Below, piece after piece: positions 51,623 through 62,995 of a stretch of 64,000 bases of DNA. The first letter of the stretch is position 1. Each line of letters opens with the position of its first letter. The position numbers and the translations under genes are program-made. Location: the NCBI GenBank assembly GCA_003263775.1, contig JYJJ01000052.1, positions 1 through 64,000 on the forward strand. Reading direction: 5' to 3'. The stretch is from Vibrio maritimus. GTDB lineage: Bacteria > Pseudomonadota > Gammaproteobacteria > Enterobacterales > Vibrionaceae. Below the pieces are notes generated by a model that worked only from the letters and a program-made list of their open reading frames with translations, had not been told where the DNA came from and made no database searches.

Positions 51623-52911
51623 TTATTCGCGCTCGTGTAACGGTTTGAAGTCACGCATAGCTTCACCTGTGTAAAGCTGACGTGGACGACCGATGCGGTT
51701 GTCTGGATCGCTGTGCATTTCGTTCCAGTGAGCAATCCAACCAACAGTACGAGACATTGCAAAGATAACGGTGAACATAGACACAGGGATACCAATCGCT
51801 TTAAGGATGATACCTGAGTAAAAGTCTACGTTTGGATACAGTTTCTTCTCTACGAAGTACTCGTCTGATAGTGCAATACGCTCAAGCTCCATTGCAACAT
51901 CCAGCAGTGGATCTTGAATGTTAAGCTCTTTCAGTACATCGTGACATGCTTCACGCATAACTGTTGCGCGTGGGTCGTAGTTCTTGTAAACACGGTGACC
52001 AAAGCCCATTAGGCGGAATGGATCATCTTTGTCCTTCGCTCGTTCGATGAACTCAGGGATCTTGTCTACAGAGCCAATTTCTTCAAGCATACGCAAACAA
52101 GCTTCGTTAGCACCGCCGTGTGCAGGACCCCATAGAGACGCGATGCCCGCTGCAATACATGCAAATGGGTTAGCACCAGATGAACCTGCTAGACGTACCG
52201 TTGACGTTGAAGCATTTTGCTCGTGGTCTGCGTGTAGTGTAAAGATCTTGTCCATTGCACGCGCAACGATAGGGTTTACTTCGTACTCTTCGCAAGGGTT
52301 TGCGAACATCATGTGTAGGAAGTTTTCCGCGTACGTTAGGTCGTTGCGTGGATAGATGAACGGTTGACCGATAGAATACTTGTAGCACATAGCTGCAAGG
52401 GTCGGCATCTTAGAAATCAGGCGGTAAGCCGCAATTTCACGGTGTGAGTCATTGTTGATATCGAGGGAGTCGTGATAGAAGGCTGCAAGTGCACCAACTA
52501 CACCACACATAACGGCCATTGGGTGAGCGTCACGACGGAAACCGTGGAAGAAACTCGCGATTTGCTCGTGAACCATAGTGTGACGAGTAACAATTTGCTT
52601 GAACTCTTCGTATTCTTCACGTGATGGGGCTTCGCCAACAAGAAGGATATAGCACACTTCAAGGTAGTCTGCATTGTTAGCTAACTGATCGATAGGGAAG
52701 CCACGGTGCAGTAGAACACCTTTGCCGCCGTCGATATAAGTGATTTGAGATTCACAAGATGCAGTGGCAAGAAAACCTGGGTCAAATGTAAAGTAACCAT
52801 TCGCTCCAAGCTTACGAACATCGACTACTTCTGGTCCGATAGAACCTTCCATAATCGCAGCTCGATTGGCGCTTGACCTTCAATGTGAAGGGTCGCTTTC
52901 TTATCTGCCAT
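51623..52911 (-). CDS. gltA: Citrate synthase (type II), frame broken near the start
   Basis: Condenses acetyl-CoA and oxaloacetate, entering the TCA cycle. The main frame starts [16 protein letters not shown], but the true N-terminus lies upstream: [18 protein letters not shown] from the ATG at 52911, behind AAAGGAGATTGTT. One G missing on the plus strand near 52857 (CTGCCG on the coding strand) separates them. Active-site motifs are present: [25 protein letters not shown] and [13 protein letters not shown]. Repaired length is 429 residues, that of the NADH-sensitive hexameric enzymes. It is divergent from sdhCDAB. Confidence 0.95.
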
Positions 52912-53305
52912 AACAATCTCCTTTGTTTATTATTTAATCCGTCCAGGATGTTTGTGTGCCAATTTTTTACTTTGCTTCGGAAGCAAAGTCAATTTTTATA
53001 CGATGATGTGTGCACTTGTTATGATTTTTTATAGAAAAATGGTTAAAAATCTGTTCTGTGTAGCATATTTTGTTACATCAATTGTATTAGAATGTTGCCA
53101 ACCGTATAGTTGCGGTGAAATTGTTGGTCCTAGCCTTTAAAAATCGAGTATACAAACCGAAGTGAGGTGGTTTTGAATTCTCATTTGTTAACATTGTTGC
53201 AACAATTATCTCCCTTGTAACACGAGATTTTTGTTAAGTTTGTGTTAACTTTTGAGGCTTACAGGCCAAAATTTATTCATAACAATAAATGCTCAATGGA
53301 GCTGA
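52912..53305. promoter_or_regulatory. Divergent control region of gltA and sdhCDAB-sucABCD
   Basis: About 390 AT-rich bases without a convincing gene; a short frame at 52952-53140 has no ribosome site. It must hold promoters for both directions. Visible elements are the palindrome TTGTTGCAACAA near 53194-53205, several TGTTA/GTTAA words and the spaced repeat at 53232-53248. By analogy with E. coli it is expected to respond to oxygen (ArcA) and carbon source (CRP), but I could not fix exact promoter boxes. Confidence 0.6.
53232..53248. promoter_or_regulatory. ArcA-like direct repeat upstream of sdhC
   Basis: TGTTAA at 53232-53237 and again at 53243-53248, spaced 11 bases centre to centre, one helical turn. 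Phosphorylated ArcA binds tandem GTTAA/TGTTA elements with this spacing and represses sdh and gltA in E. coli. Located 58 bases before the sdhC start. Inferred from the pattern. Confidence 0.5.
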
Positions 53306-53698
53306 GTGAGCAAGCCCGTGAAAGAAAGAAAGTCCAGACCTGTTAATCTTGATTTACAGACAATTCGCTTTCCGATCACTGCAATCGCATCCATCTTGCA
53401 CCGAGTGTCAGGTGTGATCACGTTTGTGTCGATCGGTATTCTCCTTTGGTTACTAGCCAAATCACTCTCGTCCCCAGTAGGGTTTGTCGAGGCGGCCGAC
53501 ATCGTCGACGGCTTTTTCGTCAAATTTATTCTTTGGGGCATTTTGACAGCACTTGCGTATCACATCGTGGGTGGTGTTCGCCACTTGATTATGGACCTAG
53601 GTTACTTTGAAGAGCTCGAATCGGGCGCGAAAAGTGCCAAGGTTGCCTTCATCGTGACAGGCATCCTGTCTCTGCTGGCTGGAGTATTGGTATGGTAA
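53306..53698 (+). CDS. sdhC: Succinate dehydrogenase cytochrome b556 subunit
   Basis: One of two membrane anchors of complex II; binds haem b and ubiquinone. Length 130 residues with three transmembrane helices. The quinone-site motif HRVSGVITF near 33 (Ser and Arg) and haem ligand region AYHIVGGVRHLIMDLG near 90 are present. Starts with GTG at 53306 after GGAGCTGA. Overlaps sdhD by seven bases. Confidence 0.93.
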   Translation: MSKPVKERKSRPVNLDLQTIRFPITAIASILHRVSGVITFVSIGILLWLLAKSLSSPVGFVEAADIVDGFFVKFILWGILTALAYHIVGGVRHLIMDLGYFEELESGAKSAKVAFIVTGILSLLAGVLVW

Positions 53699-54039
53699 AC
53701 AACGTTTCAACTTTTGGTCGTAACGGCGTCCACGATTATCTTCTGATTCGTGCTACCGCCATCATTATGACTTTATACACGATTTATCTCGTGAGCTTCT
53801 GCGCTTTTGCAGGGGATATTTCCTACGTATCGTGGACTAATTTCTTTGGTGGTACTTTCACTAAAGTGTTCACCATGTTGGCATTGGTCTCTGTACTGAT
53901 CCACGCATGGATTGGTCTATGGCAAGTTCTTACAGACTACATCAAGCACACTATGTTACGTGGTGTTCTACAACTAGGCATTGTCGCTGTGTTGCTTGGT
54001 TATTTCTTCTCTGGTTTCTTTATTCTGTGGGGTGCGTAA
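53692..54039 (+). CDS. sdhD: Succinate dehydrogenase membrane anchor subunit
   Basis: Second membrane anchor of complex II. Length 115 residues, three transmembrane helices. The haem-ligand His and quinone-site Tyr lie in IHAWIGLWQVLTDYIK near residue 70-85. It overlaps the end of sdhC and ends directly at the sdhA start codon, so the four subunits are translationally coupled. Confidence 0.93.
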   Translation: MVNNVSTFGRNGVHDYLLIRATAIIMTLYTIYLVSFCAFAGDISYVSWTNFFGGTFTKVFTMLALVSVLIHAWIGLWQVLTDYIKHTMLRGVLQLGIVAVLLGYFFSGFFILWGA

Positions 54040-55805
54040 GTGTCTATTCCAGTTCGTGAGTTTGACGCCGTAGTAATCGGCGCTGGTGGTGCAGGCATGC
54101 GCGCTGCACTGCAAATTTCTGAGCAAGGCCTCTCTTGTGCTTTGCTTTCAAAAGTGTTCCCAACTCGTTCACATACGGTATCGGCGCAAGGCGGTATCAC
54201 AGTGGCATTGGGCAACTCTCATAAAGATAACTGGCAGTGGCATATGTATGACACTGTCAAAGGGTCTGACTACATCGGCGACCAAAACGCTATCGAGTAT
54301 ATGTGTAAAAATGGTCCTAAGTCGGTCATCGAGTTAGAAAAAATGGGCTTGCCATTTTCTCGTTTCGAGAACGGTTCGATTTATCAGCGTCCATTTGGTG
54401 GTCAGTCTAAAGAGTTTGGTGGTGAGCAGGCCGCTCGTACGGCAGCCGCAGCGGACCGTACGGGTCACGCGCTTTTGCATACGCTTTATCAGCAAAATAT
54501 TAAGCACAAGACCACGATTTTCTCTGAGTGGTATGCGCTTGATATGGTTAAGAACCAAGATGGTGCCGTTCTAGGTTGTACCGCTTTGTGTATGGAAACT
54601 GGCGAAATTTGCTATTTCAAAGCCAAAGCAACCATCCTAGCAACGGGTGGTGCAGGTCGTATTTACGCTTCCACAACCAATGCTCATATCAACACTGGTG
54701 ACGGCGTCGGCATGGCCCTTCGTGCTGGTGTACCTATGCAAGATATGGAAATGTGGCAGTTCCACCCAACGGGTATTGCTGGCGCAGGTGTACTTGTTAC
54801 TGAAGGTTGTCGTGGTGAAGGTGGTTACCTTCTTAATAAAGATGGCGAGCGCTTTATGGAGCGTTATGCACCAAACGCGAAAGACCTTGCGGGTCGCGAC
54901 GTGGTTGCACGTTCGATGATGATCGAGATTCGTGAAGGTCGCGGCTGTGACGGCCCTTGGGGTCCACACATCAAGCTTAAGATGGACCACCTGGGTAAAG
55001 ACGTTCTTGAGTCTCGTCTACCGGGTATTTGTGAGCTGTCTCGTACATTCGCACACGTTGATCCAGTGAAAGAGCCAATCCCAGTTATCCCAACCTGTCA
55101 CTACATGATGGGCGGTGTACCGACTCAGGTGTCCGGTCAAGCGATCAAACAAGACGCTGCAGGTAATGATCTGGAAGTTCAAGGTCTATTCGCTTGTGGT
55201 GAGATTGCTTCTGTATCGGTACACGGCGCGAACCGCTAGGTGGTAACTCGCTACTTGACCTTGTCGTGTTTGGCCGTGCAACCGGTCTTCACCTTGGTGA
55301 GACGCTGGCTGCGCAAACGGAAGCTCGCCCTGCAACTGAGTCAGACATTGAAGCATCACTGGCTCGTACGATGCGCTGGGAGAACAGTGCATCGGGCGAA
55401 GATCCTGCGCAAATCCGAAAAGACCTACAAACTTGTATGCAAAACAGCTTCTCGGTATTCCGTGAAGGTGATGCGATGGCAACGGGTCTAGAAGAACTTA
55501 AAGTGATTCGTGACCGCTTGAAAGAAGCGCATCTTGCAGACAAGTCGAAAGAGTTCAACACTCAGCGTGTCGAGTGTCTAGAGCTTGATAACTTGATGGA
55601 AACAGCATTCTCGACTGCAGTCGCGGCAAACTACCGTACCGAGAGTCGCGGTGCTCATGCTCGCTTTGATTACCCTGAGCGTGACGATGAGAACTGGCTA
55701 TGTCACTCAATCTACAACCCTGAAACTGAGCAGATGTCGAAGCGTGATGTCAACATGACCCCTGTTCACCGTGAAGCTTTCCCGCCGAAAGCACGTACGT
55801 ACTAA
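54040..55805 (+). CDS. sdhA: Succinate dehydrogenase flavoprotein subunit, frame broken once
   Basis: Catalytic subunit oxidising succinate to fumarate with covalent FAD. Dinucleotide motif GAGGAGMRA at 14-22, His45 in SHTVSAQGG for FAD attachment, and substrate-site motifs FHPTGI and RGEGGYLLN. The frame breaks at 55235-55236: one more C (CGCCTAGG) restores [23 protein letters not shown]. Repaired length is 588 residues, equal to E. coli. Starts with GTG immediately after the sdhD stop. Confidence 0.95.
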
Positions 55806-55820
55806 AGGGAGGACAATACT

Positions 55821-56531
55821 ATGAAACTTAATTTCTCTCTTTACCGATACAATCCGGATGTAGATAACAAACCATACATGAAAGACTACACCTTAGAGGT
55901 GGACGAAGGGTCGGACATGATGGTACTTGATGCTCTGATACTATTGAAAGAGCAAGATCCAACGATTTCGTTTCGTCGCTCTTGCCGTGAAGGGGTATGT
56001 GGCTCCGATGGCTTGAACATGAACGGAAAAAATGGCCTTGCTTGTATTACACCGCTATCAGCGCTTGAGGGTGGCAAGATTGTCATTCGACCATTACCGG
56101 GACTTCCGGTGGTTCGAGACTTGATTGTCGACATGACTCAGTTTTATGATAACTACGCGAAAGTTAAGCCGTTTCTTATTTCTGAAGGAAATGTGCCACC
56201 GTCGCGTGAAAATCTGCAAATGCCAGAAGAACGTGCTCACCTTGATGGACTTTATGAGTGCATCATGTGTGCGTGTTGTACGACGTCTTGTCCATCGTTC
56301 TGGTGGAATCCAGACAAGTTTATTGGACCTGCAGGTCTTCTCGCAGCGTATCGCTGGCTAATTGACAGCCGAGATACTGCAACGGATGAACGCTTATCAA
56401 ATCTTGATGATGCATTTAGTGTTTTCCGTTGTCACGGCATCATGAACTGTGTCAGTGTATGTCCTAAGGGACTCAACCCAACGAAAGCCATTGGTCACAT
56501 CAAATCAATGCTTGTGAATCGTTCGGTGTAA
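55821..56531 (+). CDS. sdhB: Succinate dehydrogenase iron-sulfur subunit
   Basis: Carries electrons from FAD to quinone through three clusters. Cysteine sets are complete: 2Fe-2S in CREGVCGSDG and NGLAC, 4Fe-4S in CIMCACCTTSCP, 3Fe-4S in CHGIMNCVSVCPKGLNP. Length 236 residues. GGGAGGACAATACT precedes the ATG. Separated from sucA by a hairpin. Confidence 0.96.
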   Translation: MKLNFSLYRYNPDVDNKPYMKDYTLEVDEGSDMMVLDALILLKEQDPTISFRRSCREGVCGSDGLNMNGKNGLACITPLSALEGGKIVIRPLPGLPVVRDLIVDMTQFYDNYAKVKPFLISEGNVPPSRENLQMPEERAHLDGLYECIMCACCTTSCPSFWWNPDKFIGPAGLLAAYRWLIDSRDTATDERLSNLDDAFSVFRCHGIMNCVSVCPKGLNPTKAIGHIKSMLVNRSV

Positions 56532-56546
56532 CAACACATAAAAATT

Positions 56547-56579
56547 GCCGACTCGACGTCCCGGAGAGTCGGCTTCTTA
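56547..56579 (+). terminator. Attenuator-like hairpin between sdhB and sucA
   Basis: GCCGACTC / GAGTCGGC with an eleven-base loop, followed by TTCTTAT. Probably allows partial read-through into sucABCD. Confidence 0.6.
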
Positions 56580-56630
56580 TAGCTCGGCGTAGACCGAAGC
56601 ATACGTGAAAACTACTGGTTAAGGGAAAAT

Positions 56631-59437
56631 ATGCACAATGGTGTGATGAAGGCATGGCTCGAGTCTTCACACTTGGCAGGCGCCAATGCAACGTACGTAG
56701 AAGACCTCTACGAACTGTATCTAAGTGATCCCGAACAGGTAAGTGAGGAGTGGAGACGTGTATTTGATGGGTTGCCTGTGCAGCCTGATGTGGTTGAACA
56801 GCCGCATTCACGTGTCCGTGATTACTTCCGACGACTCGCTCAAGAAACAAAGCATTCAAGTGCTCAAGTAAGTGACCCCGAGGTCGATGCTAAACAAGTA
56901 AAAGTTCTACAGCTTATCAATGCGTACCGCTTCCGCGGCCATCAAGCTGCAAATCTAGACCCTCTAGGTTTATGGAAACGCCCAACGGTTGATGAATTGG
57001 AACCTGCGTTCCACTCGTTGACGGAAGATGATTTAGACGAAACGTTCAATGTCGGCTCTTTTGCTATCGGCCAAGAAAGCATGACGCTTCGCGATCTTCA
57101 CAAAGCACTTCAAAAAACCTACTGCGGCTCAATCGGTGCAGAATACATGCACATGACAAACACCGCTCAAAAACGTTGGATCCAACAGCGTTTAGAGTCA
57201 GTGGTTGGCCAACCTCTTTCGATTCCGAACACAAACACACTTTCCTAGAAGAGCTAACTGCGGCTGAAGGTCTTGAGCGTTATCTTGGCGCAAAATTCCC
57301 AGGTGCGAAGCGTTTCTCGCTAGAAGGTGGTGATGCACTCATTCCAATGACCAAAGAACTGATTCGCCATGCTGGTAGCCAAGGCATGCGAGAAGTCGTG
57401 ATTGGTATGGCGCACCGTGGTCGCTTGAACATGCTGGTCAACGTCTTGGGTAAAAAGCCTCAAGACTTGTTCGATGAGTTTGCTGGTAAGCATGATGAAA
57501 CATGGGGTACGGGTGATGTGAAGTACCACCAAGGTTTCTCTGCTGACTTTGCAACGCCGGGTGGTGATGTGCATTTAGCCTTAGCATTTAACCCATCTCA
57601 CCTAGAGATTGTAAACCCAGTAGTTATCGGCTCTGTTCGTGCTCGTCAGGATCGTCTAGGCGACAAAGACGGCAGCATGGTACTGCCAATTACCATTCAC
57701 GGTGACTCAGCGATTGCGGGTCAAGGTGTTGTGCAAGAGACTTTCAACATGTCTCAGGCGCGCGGCTTTAAAGTGGGTGGTACGATTCGAATCGTGGTCA
57801 ACAACCAAGTTGGTTTTACTACCTCTAACCCACGCGATACCCGTTCAACCATGTACTGTACTGACATCGCTAAGATGGTACAAGCGCCGATTTTCCACGT
57901 GAATGCTGACGACCCAGAAGCGGTCGCGCTTGTTACGCAAATCGCGCTCGATTTCCGTAACGAGTTTGGTAAAGATGTGGTGATTGATCTGGTTTGTTAT
58001 CGCCGCCATGGTCACAACGAAGCGGATGAGCCAAATGCGACTCAGCCGTTGATGTACCAGAAAATCAAAAAACACCCGACGCCTCGCAAACTGTATGCAG
58101 ATGTCTTGATTGAGCGTGACGAAAGCGATATTGAAACCGCTACGCAGATGATCAATGAGTATCGTGACGCGTTAGACCGCGGTGAAGTGGTGTGTAAAGA
58201 GTGGCGCCCAATGGCATTGCACTCAGTAGACTGGTCTCCATACCTCGGTCGCGATTGGGATGAAGAGTGGGGTGGCCAGGTTGGTACTGAGCGTCTTGTC
58301 GGCCTCGGTAACAAACTTGGACAGTACCCAGACAGTCATAAACTTCAAAGTCGTGTAAACAAGCTGTACAACGATCGTGCTGCTATGATGAGCGGCGAGA
58401 AAATGATCGATTGGGGCATGGCAGAAACGCTGGCCTACGCAACGCTTCTTGATGACGGCAAGCGTATCCGTATCTCGGGACAGGACTCTGGCCGTGGTAC
58501 TTTCTTCCACCGTCACTCAGTACTGCACAACCAAGAAGATGCGAGTACCTATATTCCGCTTTGTAACCTTCACGACAAACAAGGTCCATTCCAGGTCTTT
58601 GATTCGGTGTTGTCAGAAGAAGCGGTACTGGCATTTGAATATGGCTATGCGACTGCAGAGCCTAGTGGTTTGACTTTGTGGGAAGCGCAGTTCGGTGATT
58701 TCGCTAACGGTGCTCAAGTTGTTATCGACCAATTCATCTCTTCTGGTGAGCAAAAATGGGGCCGTCTATGTGGTCTAACGATGCTGTTGCCACATGGCTA
58801 TGAAGGTCAAGGTCCAGAGCACTCATCGGCGCGCCTAGAACGTTACCTGCAGCTTTGTGCTGAGCAAAACATGCAAGTAGTGATTCCATCAACGCCAGCT
58901 CAGGTTTATCACATGATTCGTCGTCAAGTGGTTCGCCCAATGCGTCGTCCACTGATCGTGATGTCACCTAAATCACTGTTAAGACACCCACTGTGTGTGT
59001 CGAGCATTGAAGACTTGGCAGAAGGCACATTCGAGCCGGCGATTGGTGAAATTGATGATATCAAGCCAGAAAACGTCAAACGTGTCGTGTTCTGTTCAGG
59101 TAAGGTGTATTTCGACCTGCTCGAACAGCGTCGCAACAACGAACAAGACGACGTCGCGATTGTGCGTATTGAACAGTTGTACCCATTCCCATTGGATGAT
59201 GTAAAAGCCAAGATTGCCGCCTACACCAATGCTCAAGATTTCGTTTGGTGTCAGGAAGAGCCTCAAAACCAAGGCGCTTGGTACTCAAGTCAACATAACT
59301 TCCGCGCAGCTATCCCTGCGGGCGCTGACTTGAAATACGCTGGTCGACCAGCATCTGCATCTCCGGCTGTTGGCTATATGTCGGTACACTTGAAACAACA
59401 GAAAGCGTTAATTTCTGACGCGTTGACCCTAGATTAA
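56631..59437 (+). CDS. sucA: 2-oxoglutarate dehydrogenase E1 component, frame broken once
   Basis: Thiamine-diphosphate enzyme decarboxylating 2-oxoglutarate and passing succinyl to the SucB lipoyl arm. N-terminal MHNGVMKAWLESSHLAGANA, then RGRLNMLVNVLGK, HGDSAIAGQGVVQE and RRHGHNEADEP at the ThDP/Mg site. The frame breaks at 57213-57214: one more C (CAACCC) restores RLESVVGQPSFDSEHKHTFLEELTAAEG (across the join). Repaired length is 935 residues. The ATG at 56631 follows GGGAAAAT. Confidence 0.95.
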
Positions 59438-59466
59438 GAACTAGAAGAAAAAAGGAAGAAACAGAT

Positions 59467-60671
59467 ATGACTATTGAAATTCTGGTTCCAGACTTACCTG
59501 AATCAGTTGCAGACGCGACCGTCGCAACGTGGCACAAGAAACCAGGCGAAGCGGTAGCGCGTGATGAAGTTATCGTTGATATCGAAACCGATAAAGTAGT
59601 TCTTGAAGTACCAGCGCCAGAAGAGGGCGTTCTTGAAGAAATTATCGAAGAAGAAGGTGCAACAGTACTGTCTAAGCAGCTGATTGCTAAGCTTAAGCCA
59701 GGTGCGGTTGCTGGTGAACCGACGACGGACACCACTGAGTCTACTGAAGCATCTCCAGATAAGCGTCATAAAGCTGCGCTAACGGAAGAGTCTAACGACG
59801 CTCTGAGTCCTGCGGTTCGCCGTTTGCTGGCTGAGAACGATCTTCAAGCATCAGACGTGAAAGGTACTGGCGTTGGCGGTCGAATCACTCGTGAAGACAT
59901 CGAAGCGCACCTAGCAGCAGCGAAGGCAGCACCACAAGCTGAAACACAGGCGCCAGTCGCTCCAGTATTAGCTCGCAGCCAGAAGCGTGTGCCGATGACT
60001 CGTCTACGTAAGCGTGTTGCTGAGCGTCTACTTGAAGCGAAGAACAGCACAGCGATGCTAACCACGTTTAACGAAGTGAACATGAAGCCAATCATGGATC
60101 TTCGTAAGCAATACAAAGACCAGTTCGAAGAGCGTCATGCATTCGCCTTGGTTTTATGTCTTTCTACGTGAAAGCTGTTACCGAAGCGCTAAAACGCTAC
60201 CCAGAAGTGAACGCATCTATTGATGGCGATGACATCGTTTATCACAACTACTTTGATATCAGCATGGCGGTATCTACACCGCGTGGCCTTGTGACACCAG
60301 TACTAAAAGACTGTGACTCTCTAGGTTTTGCTGACGTTGAGAAAGGCATTAAAGAGCTAGCGATCAAAGGTCGTGATGGCAAGCTAACCGTTGAAGAGCT
60401 GACTGGTGGTAACTTCACCATCACTAACGGCGGTGTGTTTGGTTCATTGATGTCTACGCCAATCATCAACCCACCACAAGCGGCTATCTTGGGCATGCAC
60501 AAAATCCAAGAGCGTCCGATGGCGGTAGATGGCAAAGTAGAAATCCTACCTATGATGTACCTAGCACTATCTTATGACCACCGTTTGATCGATGGTCGTG
60601 AGTCAGTCGGCTTCTTGGTAACTATCAAGGAACTACTGGAAGATCCAGCACGCTTGCTACTGGATGTGTAA
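59467..60671 (+). CDS. sucB: Dihydrolipoyl succinyltransferase E2 component, frame broken once
   Basis: Core of the 2-oxoglutarate dehydrogenase complex. Lipoyl domain with Lys43 in [10 protein letters not shown], a linker, the peripheral subunit-binding domain ([20 protein letters not shown]), and a catalytic domain with [11 protein letters not shown]. The frame breaks at 60139: one more G (ATGGCAT) restores [19 protein letters not shown]. Repaired length is 401 residues. Follows sucA by 29 bases. Confidence 0.95.
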
Positions 60672-60686
60672 CTAAGCGTTGCTTTT

Positions 60687-60841
60687 TATTTTGGATGTAT
60701 AGACGTCCAAAATAAATGGAGCTAGACTAGCTCAACGTCTAGCTCCTTAGTAAGCCCACAAGAGGCGACTCTAACGAGTACTCCTACAGACGTATTACCG
60801 ACATTCGGTATATGGAAATAAAAAATCCCTCAGGGATATAA
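60687..60841 (+). repeat. Array of hairpins between sucB and sucC
   Basis: Four inverted repeats in the 186-base gap: TATTTTGGA / TCCAAAATA (60687-60714), GGAGCTAGAC / GTCTAGCTCC (60718-60746), TACCGA / TCGGTA (60796-60810) and ATCCCT-C-AGGGAT (about 60825-60838). None has a real T-run. They could set different mRNA levels for sucAB and sucCD by RNA processing; that role is inferred. Confidence 0.55.
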
Positions 60842-60857
60842 CAAATGGAATCGCACA

Positions 60858-62023
60858 ATGAATTTGCATGAATATCAAGCCAAACAGCTGTTTGCAGAAT
60901 TCGGATTGCCTGTACCAGAAGGCTACGCATGTGACACCCCACAGGAAGCGTTCGAAGCTGCTGGTCGTATCAGTACTGAAAAGAAAGTAGTTAAATGTCA
61001 GGTTCACGCTGGTGGCCGCGGTAAAGCGGGCGGCGTGGAACTTCATGATACCAAAGACGGTGTTAAAGAATTTGCTCAGAAGTGGCTAGGTAAAAACCTA
61101 GTGACTTACCAAACAGATGCCAATGGTCAACCAGTGACTAAAATCCTAGTTGAAGAAGCATCTAACATCGCTAATGAGCTGTACCTAGGTGCAGTCGTTG
61201 ACCGTGCAACACGTCGCATCGTGTTTATGGCATCAACTGAAGGCGGTGTTGAAATTGAAAAAGTTGCGGAAGAGACGCCGGAACTGATTCACAAAGCGGC
61301 GATCGACCCGCTCGTTGGCCCACAGGCATACCAAGGTCGTGAGCTTGCGTTCAAGCTTGGTCTTGAAGGCGACCAAATCAAGCAGTTCGTTAAAATCTTC
61401 ATGGGTCTAGGCAACATGTTTGCTCAATACGACCTAGCACTGCTAGAAATCAACCCACTGGTTATCACAGGCGAAGGCAATCTTCTGTGTCTTGATGGCA
61501 AGATCAACATCGATTCAAATGCACTTTACCGTCAGCCTAAACTTCGTGAAATGCACGATCCTTCGCAGGAAGATGAGCGTGAAGCGCACGCGGCTCAATG
61601 GGAGCTTAACTACGTAGCACTTGATGGCAACATCGGCTGTATGGTTAACGGTGCAGGCCTTGCTATGGGTACCATGGACATCGTAAACCTCCACGGCGGT
61701 CAGCTGCTAACTTCCTAGATGTAGGCGGCGGCGCAACCAAAGAGCGTGTAACAGAAGCGTTTAAGATCATCCTATCTGACAGCAACGTGAAAGCGGTACT
61801 GGTTAACATCTTCGGTGGTATCGTACGTTGTGACCTAATCGCTGACGGCATCATTGGTGCGGTTGAAGAAGTAGGTGTTGAAGTACCAGTTGTTGTTCGT
61901 CTAGAAGGTAACAACGCGCCTCTAGGCTCACAAAAACTCGCGGAAAGTGGTCTGAATATCATTGCTGCAAGCTCGCTAACAGAAGCAGCGGAAAAAGTAG
62001 TTGCTGCAGCGGAGGGCAAATAA
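60858..62023 (+). CDS. sucC: Succinyl-CoA synthetase beta subunit, frame broken once
   Basis: ATP-grasp subunit that, with SucD, makes ATP or GTP from succinyl-CoA. Starts [20 protein letters not shown]; nucleotide-site segment [17 protein letters not shown] near 46 and [10 protein letters not shown] near 195. The frame breaks at 61704: one more C (CAGCCTGCT) restores [22 protein letters not shown]. Repaired length is 388 residues, as in E. coli. Its stop shares one base with the sucD start. Confidence 0.95.
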
Positions 62024-62895
62024 TGTCTGTACTAATTAATAAAGATACAAAAGTTATCTGCCAAGGCTTCACTGGTGGTCAAGGTACTTTCCACTCAGAG
62101 CAAGCGATCGCTTACGGCACTCAAATGGTTGGCGGCGTTTCTCCTGGTAAAGGTGGTCAAACTCACCTAGGTCTGCCGGTATTCAACACAGTACGCGAAG
62201 CGGTTGAAGTGACTGGTGCAACGGCGTCAGTTATCTATGTACCTGCACCTTTCTGTAAAGATGCAATCTTGGAAGCGATTGATGCGGGCATCAAGCTTAT
62301 TGTGACTATCACAGAAGGCATTCCTACACTCGATCTTCTAGACGTTAAAGTACGCCTAGATGAAGCAGGTGTTGTGATGATTGGTCCAAACTGTCCAGGC
62401 GTTATCACTCCTGATGAGTGTAAGATCGGTATCATGCCAGGTCATATCCACAAGAAAGGTAAAGTGGGTATCGTATCTCGTTCAGGTACGCTTACGTACG
62501 AAGCGGTTAAGCAGACAACTGACGAAGGTTTTGGTCAGTCTACGTGTGTTGGTATCGGTGGTGACCCTATCCCAGGTTCAAACTTCATCGATATTCTGAA
62601 GTTGTTCGAACAAGATCCAGAAACTGAAGCTATCGTTATGATCGGTGAGATCGGCGGTACAGCGGAAGAAGAAGCGGCAGCATTCATCAAAGAAAACGTC
62701 ACTAAGCCGGTTGTCTCTTACATTGCAGGTGTTACAGCGCCTCCAGGTAAACGTATGGGTCATGCTGGTGCAATCATTTCTGGTGGTAAAGGTACAGCGG
62801 AAGACAAGTTCGCTGCGCTTGAAGCTGCGGGTGTTAAGACAGTTAAGAGCCTTGCTGACATCGGTAAAGGTCTACGTGAAATTACTGGTTGGTAA
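62023..62895 (+). CDS. sucD: Succinyl-CoA synthetase alpha subunit
   Basis: CoA-binding subunit with the phosphorylated His in [11 protein letters not shown] near 246. Length 290 residues. N-terminal Rossmann domain with [13 protein letters not shown] near 16 and [15 protein letters not shown] near 40. Start overlaps the sucC stop (TAATG), so translation is coupled for the alpha-beta partners. Ends the TCA operon. Confidence 0.97.
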   Translation: MSVLINKDTKVICQGFTGGQGTFHSEQAIAYGTQMVGGVSPGKGGQTHLGLPVFNTVREAVEVTGATASVIYVPAPFCKDAILEAIDAGIKLIVTITEGIPTLDLLDVKVRLDEAGVVMIGPNCPGVITPDECKIGIMPGHIHKKGKVGIVSRSGTLTYEAVKQTTDEGFGQSTCVGIGGDPIPGSNFIDILKLFEQDPETEAIVMIGEIGGTAEEEAAAFIKENVTKPVVSYIAGVTAPPGKRMGHAGAIISGGKGTAEDKFAALEAAGVKTVKSLADIGKGLREITGW

Positions 62896-62938
62896 TGACT
62901 CCACGTTAGCTCTTTGTTTGAAATAGAGTTAAAAATAA

Positions 62939-62969
62939 AAAAGCTCCGATCATACGATCGGAGCTTTTT
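62939..62969 (+). terminator. Terminator after sucD
   Basis: AAAAGCTCCGATC-ATAC-GATCGGAGCTTTTT: thirteen-pair stem and T-run, at the end of the sdh-suc operon. A-tract on the left makes it usable also by the convergent znuB. Confidence 0.93.
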
Positions 62970-62995
62970 GTATGTGCTTATAAAAGAACTTAGTC

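Noticed and set aside
52952..53140. Short plus-strand ORF in the gltA-sdhC gap
   Set aside because: No ribosome site, composition of AT-rich control DNA, and it lies where regulatory sites are expected.
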